Source: Deltaproteobacteria bacterium RBG_13_61_14
GTDB lineage: Bacteria; RBG-13-61-14
Reading direction: 5' to 3'
DNA: 5,219 nt
NCBI GenBank assembly: GCA_001797815.1
Contig: MGQK01000041.1
Span: 18,609-23,827, forward strand
Part shown: one piece after another, positions 1 through 5,211 of the stretch
Layout: each line of letters begins with the position of its first letter
Numbering within the stretch: the stretch's first letter is position 1
Notes under the pieces: model-generated
What the model was told of the DNA's origin: nothing
The model's database searches: none
What the model saw: the letters and a program-made list of their open reading frames with translations, nothing else
Made by a program: the position numbers and the translations under genes

Positions 1-1226
1 GCGAAGATGAGGGTGGTGGCGAGCAGGGTGGCGATGGTCATGCCGGAGATGGGGTTGGAACTGGACCCGATCAGGCCCACGATCCGGGAGGACACGGTGA
101 CGAAGAAGAAGGCAAAGAGCACGATCAGGAAAGCAGTCAAAAGGTTGGCCGGGAGAATGCTCGCCGGCAAGAGCCGGATCAGGATCAGGATGCCGAGGCT
201 CCCGCCCAGGATCAGCCACAGGGGCAGGTCCCGGTCGGTTCGGAGCGCGGCCGGGCCCGCGGCCGAGCGCAGGCCGCGCAGCCCGTGGCGGAACGAGCCG
301 ACGATGGTGGGCACCGCCTTGAGCAACGTGATCAAGCCGCCGCAGGCCACCGCGCCGGCGCCCAGGTAGCGGATGTAGTTGTGCCAGATCTCCCGGATGG
401 TCATCTCCGGGATCGGGACCTGGGCCGGGTAAATGGGCTGGCCGGAGGCCGAGCCGAACAGGGTGATGAGCGGGATGATCACCAGCCAGGCCAAAGCCCC
501 GCCGGCGAACATGATCGCCGCGATCCTGGGGCCCAGGACAAAACCCACGCCCAGAAGCGCGGGCGAGGCCTCGCCGGAGAGCTGGGCGCCGGGGAAGCGC
601 GGGATATTCCAGGCCGGGGTGGCGGGCCAGAGCTTGAGGCCCGAGGTGAGGAACTCGAAGACGGCGCCGAGGCCGAGGCCCCAGAAGACGGTGGCGGCGC
701 GGCTGCCGCCCTCGTCGCCGGCCACCAGCACCTCGGCGCAGGCGGTGCCCTCGGGATAGGGGAGTTGGCCGTGCTCGCGGGCGATGAGGTAACGCCGGAG
801 CGGCACCATGAAGAGGACGCCGAGGCAGCCGCCGAGGAGTGAGATGACAAAGATCTTGAGCACGCCGGGCTGGAAGCCGAGCAGGAGCAGGGCGGGCAGG
901 GTGAAGATGACGCCCGCGGCCAGGGATTCGCCGGCTGAGGCGATGGTCTGGACCAGGTTGTTTTCGAGGATCGAAGCGCGGAGCCGCAAGGCGCGGAAGA
1001 GAGCCACGGACATGACCGCGGCCGGGATGGAAGCGGAGACGGTGAGCCCGACCTTGAGCCCGAGGTAGGCGTTGGCCGCGCCGAAGAGGATGCCGATCAA
1101 GCAGCCGGCCAGGACGGCCTGGAAGGTGAATTCTGGAAGCGATTGTTCCGCGGACACGTAAGGCGGATATTGATCGCCGGGGATGGTCTCGTAGGCTTGG
1201 GGAGGAAGGCCGCGGGCAGGTGACAT
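1..1226 (-). CDS. OPT-family oligopeptide transporter, N-terminal 408 residues (3' end outside window)
   Basis: Inner-membrane secondary transporter of the OPT (oligopeptide transporter) superfamily, whose bacterial members are thought to import small peptides or metal chelates with protons; the substrate here cannot be told. The frame is open from the ATG at 1226-1224 to the left edge. Family hallmarks, read directly: ANAYLGLKVGLTVSASIPAA at residues 51-70, NNLVQTIASAGESLAAGVIF at 89-108, PYPEGTACAEVL at 156-167, YIRYLGAGAVACGGLITLLK at 284-303, and SSSNPISGMTIATLL at 388-402. Many hydrophobic spans are present, for example 38-58, 102-118, 124-141, 222-258 and 334-378. Full-length relatives have roughly 600-680 residues, so about a third is missing only because the window ends. 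The start is supported by the conserved N-terminal layout. No Shine-Dalgarno sequence precedes it; instead a -10 box lies 7 nt upstream. Family assignment is firm, substrate unknown. Confidence 0.95.
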   Translation of the reverse strand, partial: MSPARGLPPQAYETIPGDQYPPYVSAEQSLPEFTFQAVLAGCLIGILFGAANAYLGLKVGLTVSASIPAAVMSVALFRALRLRASILENNLVQTIASAGESLAAGVIFTLPALLLLGFQPGVLKIFVISLLGGCLGVLFMVPLRRYLIAREHGQLPYPEGTACAEVLVAGDEGGSRAATVFWGLGLGAVFEFLTSGLKLWPATPAWNIPRFPGAQLSGEASPALLGVGFVLGPRIAAIMFAGGALAWLVIIPLITLFGSASGQPIYPAQVPIPEMTIREIWHNYIRYLGAGAVACGGLITLLKAVPTIVGSFRHGLRGLRSAAGPAALRTDRDLPLWLILGGSLGILILIRLLPASILPANLLTAFLIVLFAFFFVTVSSRIVGLIGSSSNPISGMTIATLLATTLIF

Positions 1227-1233
1227 GGAAGGT

Positions 1234-1262
1234 GTTTTAGCGGGACGGGTAGGAAAAGTCAA
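1234..1262 (-). promoter_or_regulatory. Predicted sigma70-like promoter of the OPT transporter
   Basis: On the minus strand, TTGACT (1262-1257, 5/6 match to TTGACA) is followed after exactly 17 bp by TAAAAC (1239-1234, 4/6 match to TATAAT). Only 7 nt separate the -10 box from the ATG, so transcription should begin at or beside the start codon. Seen in sequence; promoter activity is inferred. Confidence 0.55.
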
Positions 1263-1269
1263 GCGAAGA

Positions 1270-1420
1270 GCGCTGCTTGCCCACCCCCATTTTTCCGGGA
1301 ACCGGTGGTAGGGGCGCGATTTATCGCGCCCTTGCAGGAACTGGGCGCAATGAATTGCGCCCCTACGCAGGCCGAAAATATGCAGTATGGCCCCCAAATG
1401 GGGGTGGGCAAGAAAAGCGC
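1270..1420. repeat. About 150-bp nested inverted-repeat element (MITE-like or REP-like)
   Basis: The outer arms are a perfect 17-bp inverted repeat: CTTGCCCACCCCCATTT at 1276-1292 and its exact reverse complement at 1396-1412. With a small offset, GCGCT at 1270-1274 and AGCGC at 1416-1420 extend the match. Inside lies a second set of palindromes at 1308-1366. The element fills most of the intergenic space between the 3' end of the DUF4124 gene and the transporter promoter, whose -35 box is 7 bp away. No open frame of note, transposase or obvious target-site duplication is visible. It could be a non-autonomous mobile element, a bidirectional transcription stop, or a REP-type repeat; the sequence alone does not decide. 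Confidence 0.7.
1308..1366. repeat. Compound palindrome with GTAGGGGCGC core (double hairpin)
   Basis: Outer arms GTAGGGGCGC (1308-1317) and GCGCCCCTAC (1357-1366) are perfect reverse complements. Each also folds locally: GGGCGCGAT / ATCGCGCCC (1312-1320 with 1323-1331) and GGGCGCAAT / ATTGCGCCC (1343-1351 with 1354-1362), each with a 2-nt centre. The structure can therefore be one long stem or two side-by-side hairpins (cruciform-like). It shares the core GTAGGGGCGCG with the palindrome at 3760-3787. GC-rich palindromic intergenic repeats of this GTAGGGGCG... type are, to my knowledge, widespread in bacterial genomes, with no settled function. Confidence 0.75.
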
Positions 1421-1428
1421 GGAGGGCA

Positions 1429-1443
1429 GGCCGGCTTGCGGCC
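1429..1443 (-). terminator. Weak candidate hairpin after the DUF4124 gene
   Basis: Minus-strand GGCCG (1443-1439), 5-nt loop, CGGCC (1433-1429) begins 5 nt after the TGA of the 1449-2096 gene. No U-run follows directly; the nearest T-rich stretch lies about ten bases further on. It is a weak intrinsic-terminator candidate at best. The nested repeat just beyond it may do the job instead. Confidence 0.25.
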
Positions 1444-1448
1444 GGGTC

Positions 1449-2096
1449 TCAGGGGATCCGCCTGGCCCAGGTCTGGACGGATTGGCGAAAGCGGATCATC
1501 CGGCCCTCTTGGGCCTCGGAGAGGTTGCCGGCGCTTAAAACCATTTCGGCGTTGAGGTCGGCCTGGGCGCAAAAGTTTTTCAGTTGCGGTCGAATGAGAA
1601 ACAGGCCGGTGGTGACGAGCAGGACCAGGTAGGCCAGGCACAGGCTATAGCCATAACGCCGGCGCTCTTGTCGGGTCGGGTATTGCCGGGCAATGACCAG
1701 GGCCACCCCCAAGAGAACGAGGGCCACCGCTTCCCCGATCAGCGTGTAAATCAGCCGGGTCTCCTTCATGGTGAACCAGATCAGGCCGGCCAGCCGGGCC
1801 GGGGGGAACTTGAGCGAGGGCCGGGGGTAGCGCAGCCGGTCCAGGGTGTCTTCCACCCATCGGCGCGTCAGCCGCCACCAGCGTCCGGGAAGGGTTTCAT
1901 TGGGATTGACCTCTTCGCTGATTTGCCCTTCCACCGGCCGGACCCGGTCGCGGTATTTTTCCGGCGCCTGGCTTGGATTTTCAAGGTAATGAATCGCACC
2001 CTGGTCGTCTTCATACTTGTAATACTGCACGGCCCAGGCCGACAAGCCCAGGATCACGATCCCCATTGCCAGTAAGATAGACGGGGCTCGAAACAT
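1449..2096 (-). CDS. DUF4124-like domain membrane protein (215 aa), function unknown
   Basis: Envelope protein of unknown function. Residues 1-22 form a signal peptide or anchor (hydrophobic 5-20) with a possible signal peptidase site after AWA (20-22). Residues 25-55 resemble the DUF4124 domain: YYKYEDDQG, then IHYLENPSQAP. A polar, basic stretch with several Trp and Arg residues (70-114) follows, then two likely membrane spans at about 115-136 and 149-168, joined by the basic loop RQYPTRQERRR (137-147), which predicts a cytoplasmic loop. The remainder (169-215) would then be periplasmic. I chose the ATG at 2096 because AAGGAG (2109-2104) lies 7 nt upstream. A TTG start at 2153 would add 19 residues but sits inside the predicted -35 box. 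The gene is transcribed away from the lipoprotein-lpxB unit. DUF4124 assignment is by pattern only; no partner or reaction can be named. Confidence 0.82.
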   Translation of the reverse strand: MFRAPSILLAMGIVILGLSAWAVQYYKYEDDQGAIHYLENPSQAPEKYRDRVRPVEGQISEEVNPNETLPGRWWRLTRRWVEDTLDRLRYPRPSLKFPPARLAGLIWFTMKETRLIYTLIGEAVALVLLGVALVIARQYPTRQERRRYGYSLCLAYLVLLVTTGLFLIRPQLKNFCAQADLNAEMVLSAGNLSEAQEGRMIRFRQSVQTWARRIP

Positions 2097-2103
2097 GGTT
2101 TCT

Positions 2104-2109
2104 CTCCTT
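2104..2109 (-). promoter_or_regulatory. Ribosome binding site fixing the start of the DUF4124 gene
   Basis: AAGGAG on the minus strand, 7 nt before the ATG at 2096. It favours this start over the longer TTG-initiated frame beginning at 2153. Confidence 0.8.
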
Positions 2110-2124
2110 CCCGGAGTCTCTGCC

Positions 2125-2153
2125 AATGTAAACCGAAATCGAGCTTGCGTCAA
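2125..2153 (-). promoter_or_regulatory. Predicted sigma70-like promoter of the DUF4124 gene
   Basis: Minus-strand TTGACG (2153-2148, 5/6 match) and TACATT (2130-2125, 4/6 match) are separated by 17 bp. Transcription would start near 2118, giving a leader of about 22 nt that includes the AAGGAG ribosome site. Its -35 box overlaps that of the divergent lipoprotein promoter. Confidence 0.6.
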
Positions 2154-2173
2154 TCCCCCGGCTTCTCTATAAT
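2145..2173 (+). promoter_or_regulatory. Predicted promoter of the lipoprotein-lpxB unit
   Basis: A perfect TATAAT (2168-2173) stands 17 bp after TTGCGT (2145-2150, only the TTG matching the consensus). With a 6-nt discriminator (GGGGGC, 2174-2179), the predicted first transcribed base is A2180, the A of the lipoprotein ATG. The -10 box is strong for such GC-rich DNA; the -35 box is weak. Confidence 0.6.
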
Positions 2174-2179
2174 GGGGGC

Positions 2180-2581
2180 ATGAAAAATCCCTACCTTTGG
2201 CTGATCCCGGCCCTCTCGGTCCTGGTCCTCTCCGCCTGCGCCTCGAACCGGTATCTCGCCTTGCAGGGCCAATCCCTGGAAGAGCGGGTCAACAAGTACA
2301 ATGACCTCTACCGCTGGCGGGAGTATGATAGCGCGGCCAATTACCTGCTACCCTCGGTCCGCCGGGATTTTTTGGCCGTCATAGACTCTTACCGCCACGA
2401 CCTTAACGTCGAAGATTATGTGATTAAGGATATCCACCTCGATGAGGAGGGACGCAACGCCACGGTGGTGGTGGCCCGGAGCTTTTTCAAGATGCCCTCG
2501 GTTTCGCTCCAGCAGGAAGAAATCACCCAGCACTGGGTCCGGGCCGTGGGCGAGTGGTATCTTTCCGGTCCTCCTTACTAA
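2180..2581 (+). CDS. Putative lipoprotein, 133 aa, function unknown
   Basis: Small lipoprotein. A signal peptide with a short basic start (MKN), hydrophobic residues 5-17 and lipobox LSAC (17-20) predicts lipidation of Cys20. The residue after it is Ala, not Asp, so by the usual +2 rule it would go to the outer membrane. The mature part is helical at first (about 28-76, LEERVNKYNDLYRW...), then looks like alternating strands (80-128), ending in WVRAVGEWYLSGPPY. This helix-then-sheet shape with a late W...GEWYL motif recalls NTF2-like folds, but that is an inference. The start is set by the signal peptide. No Shine-Dalgarno sequence is visible, and a -10 box lies only 6 nt upstream. The gene is followed after 6 bp by lpxB, so the two are almost surely co-transcribed; a role in the envelope is plausible but unproven. 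Confidence 0.88.
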   Translation: MKNPYLWLIPALSVLVLSACASNRYLALQGQSLEERVNKYNDLYRWREYDSAANYLLPSVRRDFLAVIDSYRHDLNVEDYVIKDIHLDEEGRNATVVVARSFFKMPSVSLQQEEITQHWVRAVGEWYLSGPPY

Positions 2582-2587
2582 CCCCTG

Positions 2588-3748
2588 ATGCCGAAAGGCC
2601 CCAAAGTCTTAGTGGTCGCCGGCGAAGCCTCCGCCGACCGCCATGCCGCGTCCCTGGTCGAGCAGTGGCGCCGCCTTGACCCCGGCCTGGACGTTTACGG
2701 CGTCGGCGGATACCACTTACGTCAAGCCGGGGCGCGACTCCTCCTGGACTTCTCCCAGGTAGGCGTGGTCGGCATCCTGGAAGTGATCCCCAATCTCCGG
2801 CGCTTCTACCAGGCTTATTGCCAACTGCTCGCCAGCCTGGAGACCGAGCGGCCCGACCTCATCCTGCTCCTCGACCTGCCCGACTTCAACCTCTTCTTTG
2901 CCGGCCGGGCTAAAGCCCGCCACCCGGAGATCCCCATCCTCTATTACATCAGCCCCCAGGTCTGGGCCTGGCGTAAGGGCCGGGTGAAAAAGATCAAGCG
3001 GGTAATCAACCAGATGCTGGTCTTGTTCCCGTTTGAGAAGGACTTCTATCGCCGGCACGGAGTGGAAGTGGAATTCGTCGGCCATCCGCTCCAAGACCAG
3101 GCCCAAGCCTCGGCCTCCCAGGAAGAGTTGCGCCGGCGCTTCGAAGTGGCCTCGGCCTCGCCGGTGGTGGCTTTACTGCCGGGCAGTCGGGCCGAAGAGC
3201 TGCGCCTGTATCTGCCGGTGCTCAAGGGAGCGGTCTCCCGGCTGCTGGCCCGCCATCCGCAGATCGCTTTCCTGGTGGCCGCGGCGCCCACGGTGCAGAG
3301 CGAAACGATTGCCGCACAGCTCTCGCCCGAAAGTTTGCCCTTGAAAATCATCGAGGGAGCCACCTACGATGTCCTGGCCGCGGCCGACCTGGCGCTGGTC
3401 GCCTCCGGCACCGCCACCCTGGAGACCGCGCTCCTCCAGGTGCCCATGGTCATCCTGGGCAAGGTTTCCTGGCCCAATTACCTCCTGGCCCGGCCCTGGG
3501 TCTCAGTTCCGTTTTACGGCATGCCCAACTTGCTTTCGGGGAGAGAGATCGTGCCGGAACTGACGATGTGGGACTGCACGGCCGAGCGGGTGGCGGCTGA
3601 AGCGGAAGCGATCTTGATGGACAGGCTTCGTCGCGAAGCCATCCGCCAAGACCTGGCCCGGGTCCGGGATTTGCTGGGTCCGGCCGGCGCTTCGGCCCGG
3701 GCCGCCGGGGCCGTCCATGCTTTTCTTCAGGGTCGCCGCTTGCTATAA
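2588..3748 (+). CDS. lpxB: Lipid-A-disaccharide synthase LpxB (386 aa)
   Basis: Glycosyltransferase of family GT19 in the Raetz pathway: it joins UDP-2,3-diacylglucosamine to lipid X (2,3-diacylglucosamine 1-phosphate), releasing UDP and forming the beta-1,6 lipid A disaccharide at the inner face of the cytoplasmic membrane. Family motifs seen in order: AGEASADRHA (11-20), VGVVGILEVIP (58-68), DLPDFN (96-101, the conserved acidic motif), YYISPQVWAWRKGRVKKIKR (119-138), FPFEKDFY (147-154), GHPL (165-168), LPGSR (197-201), ASGTATLE (272-279) and MPNLLSGREIVPE (312-324). The length fits the usual 380-390 residues, so the gene is complete. The first motif has Ala16 where Gly is common (AGExSGD). 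The start lies 6 bp after the lipoprotein stop with no Shine-Dalgarno sequence, suggesting coupled or re-initiating translation. The usual lpx neighbours (lpxD, fabZ, lpxA, lpxI) are not in this window. Confidence 0.97.
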   Translation: MPKGPKVLVVAGEASADRHAASLVEQWRRLDPGLDVYGVGGYHLRQAGARLLLDFSQVGVVGILEVIPNLRRFYQAYCQLLASLETERPDLILLLDLPDFNLFFAGRAKARHPEIPILYYISPQVWAWRKGRVKKIKRVINQMLVLFPFEKDFYRRHGVEVEFVGHPLQDQAQASASQEELRRRFEVASASPVVALLPGSRAEELRLYLPVLKGAVSRLLARHPQIAFLVAAAPTVQSETIAAQLSPESLPLKIIEGATYDVLAAADLALVASGTATLETALLQVPMVILGKVSWPNYLLARPWVSVPFYGMPNLLSGREIVPELTMWDCTAERVAAEAEAILMDRLRREAIRQDLARVRDLLGPAGASARAAGAVHAFLQGRRLL

Positions 3749-3749
3749 T
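3741..3749 (+). promoter_or_regulatory. Extended -10 promoter candidate overlapping the lpxB stop
   Basis: TGCTATAAT is a perfect extended -10 element (TGnTATAAT) whose TATAAT (3744-3749) contains the lpxB stop codon TAA (3746-3748). At 17 bp upstream only TTTTCT (3721-3726) is found, a poor -35 box, which extended -10 promoters can tolerate. Transcription would start near 3756, just before the palindrome at 3760-3787, giving the phosphodiesterase mRNA a leader of about 56 nt. Confidence 0.45.
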
Positions 3750-3759
3750 CACCTGTGGA

Positions 3760-3787
3760 GTAGGGGCGCGGCATGCCGCGCCCCTAC
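3760..3787. repeat. 28-bp perfect palindrome, GTAGGGGCGCG family
   Basis: GTAGGGGCGCGGCA (3760-3773) is followed at once by its exact reverse complement (3774-3787). The core GTAGGGGCGCG is also at 1308-1318, but the centre differs and stays self-complementary. It lies between lpxB and the phosphodiesterase gene. In RNA it would form a stem of about 12 bp with a CATG loop. Confidence 0.9.
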
Positions 3788-3795
3788 AGGTTTTT
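3760..3795 (+). terminator. Possible intrinsic terminator after lpxB
   Basis: The GC-rich palindrome begins 12 nt after the lpxB stop and is followed, after AGG, by five Ts (3791-3795). This is the shape of a rho-independent terminator, although the T-run is short and separated by 3 nt. If it works, the phosphodiesterase would depend on its own promoter; if that promoter lies upstream at 3741-3749, the hairpin would act as an attenuator in the leader. Confidence 0.4.
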
Positions 3796-3800
3796 CCAGG

Positions 3801-3806
3801 AAAGGA
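3801..3806 (+). promoter_or_regulatory. Ribosome binding site fixing the phosphodiesterase start
   Basis: AAAGGA at 3801-3806 lies 5 nt before the ATG at 3812, within a purine-rich run that reaches the start codon. It favours 3812 over the in-frame ATG at 3773, which lies inside the palindrome and has no ribosome site. Confidence 0.75.
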
Positions 3807-3811
3807 AGGAG

Positions 3812-5137
3812 ATGGCGTTAACCGACTTATTTCGCAAAAAGAAATCGCCCCGCGTGATGGTGGTAGGCATTGACGGGTTGCCCTATTCCCTGGTCCAGAA
3901 GTTCACTTCCGACGGCACCTTCCCCTTCCTGGCCGGATTGACCAAGTCCGGGCACCTGGCCCGGATGAAAGTCAGCCTGCCCGAGATCTCCGCGGTGAGC
4001 TGGCCCACCTTCATGACCGGCCGGAACCCCGGGGAGCACGGTATCTTCGGGTTCACCGACCTCAAGCCCAATTCCTACCAGATGACCTTCCCCTCGTTCG
4101 GCGATCTCAAGACTCCCACGTTCTGGGACCGGCTGGGCCAGATCGGCAGGCGCTCGGTGGTGATCAACCAGCCCGGCACCTACCCGGCGCGCAAGATCCC
4201 GGGCGCGCTCATTTCCGGCTTTGTGGCCGTGGACATGATCAAGGCGGTGCAGCCTCTCAAGTATTTGGGCCCGCTCCGGCGGTTGAATTATGAAGTGGAC
4301 GTGGACACCCAGCGTTGCCGCAAGGACCATGATTGGCTGTTCGTGGACCTGGAGCGCACCCTGGAAGGCCGGCAGCGGGCGGTCGAGCTTTTGGCCAAAG
4401 AGGAAGACTGGGATTTTTTCCAGGTGGTGATCACCGGCACCGACCGGCTCCAGCATTATATCTGGGACGCCCTCGAAAACTCCGGTCATCCCTTGCATGC
4501 CAAAGCGATTGGCTATTACCGCCGGGTGGATCAGTTCGTGAAAGAGATGTGGGAGCGGTTCCACCGGAGCGCGGACGTCTCGCAAGAAGGAGACGGCTTT
4601 TACCTGCTTTCCGATCACGGCTTTACCGGCATCAAGCAGGAAGTTTACTTGAATGCCTGGCTGCAAGAGCAAGGCTACTTGGCCTGGGACAAGCCCGAGC
4701 CGCAGTCGTTGGAAGACCTGGCGGCTTCCACTAAAGCCTTTGTCCTGGACCCGAGCCGGATCTACCTCCACCGGCGGGGCCGCTTTCCCAGGGGGCGGGT
4801 GGAGGAAAGCGAGGCGGCCTCGCTCTTGGCCGAGATCAAGGCCAAGCTGCTGGAACTCAAGCACGAGGGCCGGCCGGTGATCCGCCAGGTCTTTGCCCGG
4901 GATGAGATCTATTCCGGGCCGGAGACGCCGGCCGGGCCCGACCTGGTCCTGCTCTCGCACTGGGGCTATGACCTGAAAGGCTCGATCAAGGCCGCCGCGG
5001 TCTTCGGCCGCACTGATCTCTCCGGCATGCACACCTGGGACGATGCCTTTTTCTGGTCGGTGGAAGCGCCAAAACCTGAGCTCAACATCGTGGACCTGGC
5101 CGGAATCATCGAGCGGAAAATTTCATCGGCTTCATGA
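3812..5137 (+). CDS. Alkaline-phosphatase-superfamily phosphodiesterase/nucleotide pyrophosphatase-like protein (441 aa, COG3379-type)
   Basis: Predicted metal-dependent hydrolase of the alkaline phosphatase superfamily (type I phosphodiesterase / nucleotide pyrophosphatase branch), expected to bind two metals and cleave a phosphate ester or diester. Residues that fit the family's active site: Asp21 in VVGIDG, Ser63 in AVSWPTFMTG as likely nucleophile (family members have Thr or Ser), Asp211 and His215 in GTDRLQHYIW, Asp268-His269 in LLSDHGF, and His407 in GMHTWDD. NPGEHGIFGF (72-81) follows the nucleophile as usual. No signal peptide or membrane span is seen; the basic N-terminus (RKKKSPR, 8-14) is followed directly by the first beta strand, so it is probably cytoplasmic. 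The ATG at 3812 is preferred over 3773 because of its ribosome site. The gene lies 63 bp after lpxB. The substrate is unknown; a link to lipid A or sugar-phosphate metabolism is only suggested by position. Confidence 0.9.
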   Translation: MALTDLFRKKKSPRVMVVGIDGLPYSLVQKFTSDGTFPFLAGLTKSGHLARMKVSLPEISAVSWPTFMTGRNPGEHGIFGFTDLKPNSYQMTFPSFGDLKTPTFWDRLGQIGRRSVVINQPGTYPARKIPGALISGFVAVDMIKAVQPLKYLGPLRRLNYEVDVDTQRCRKDHDWLFVDLERTLEGRQRAVELLAKEEDWDFFQVVITGTDRLQHYIWDALENSGHPLHAKAIGYYRRVDQFVKEMWERFHRSADVSQEGDGFYLLSDHGFTGIKQEVYLNAWLQEQGYLAWDKPEPQSLEDLAASTKAFVLDPSRIYLHRRGRFPRGRVEESEAASLLAEIKAKLLELKHEGRPVIRQVFARDEIYSGPETPAGPDLVLLSHWGYDLKGSIKAAAVFGRTDLSGMHTWDDAFFWSVEAPKPELNIVDLAGIIERKISSAS

Positions 5138-5188
5138 GGAGAATTGGGAGCGAGAAACGGCTTGCCACCGCCGCGCCCTCCTCCCTGG

Positions 5189-5211
5189 CCCTCTCCCCCT
5201 GGGGGAGAGGG
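5189..5211. repeat. GC-rich palindrome in the tail after the phosphodiesterase
   Basis: CCCTCTCCCCC (5189-5199), one central T, and the exact reverse complement GGGGGAGAGGG (5201-5211). It belongs to the common type of pyrimidine/purine-skewed intergenic palindromes (CCCTCTCCC...GGGAGAGGG) seen in many bacterial genomes. It begins 52 nt after the phosphodiesterase stop, so it could help end or stabilise that transcript, although no T-run is present within the window. The rest of 5138-5219 shows no convincing gene. Confidence 0.75.

Noticed and set aside
285-842. 185-codon plus-strand frame rich in Ala, Gly, Asp and Glu
   Set aside because: It is antisense to the OPT transporter, low in complexity and without family signals; the minus frame is unmistakable.
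1240-1293. Minus-strand 17-codon frame (MGVGKQRSSLDFSYPSR) just upstream of the transporter
   Set aside because: Its start lies in the repeat arm, it has no ribosome site, and it runs across the predicted transporter promoter.
1277-1641. Several 77-92 codon frames over the nested repeat, both strands
   Set aside because: They run through inverted repeats and the end of the DUF4124 gene; their composition is Gly/Arg/Pro-rich and no ribosome site or homologous motif is seen.
2097-2153. Longer version of the DUF4124 protein starting with TTG at 2153
   Set aside because: The TTG is part of the predicted -35 box and upstream of the likely transcription start; the ATG at 2096 has a good ribosome site and begins a clean signal peptide.
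3827-5032. 401-codon open frame on the minus strand, antisense to the phosphodiesterase
   Set aside because: It mirrors the codon bias of the plus-strand gene, shows no recognisable domain or ribosome site, and the plus frame carries the full catalytic motif set.
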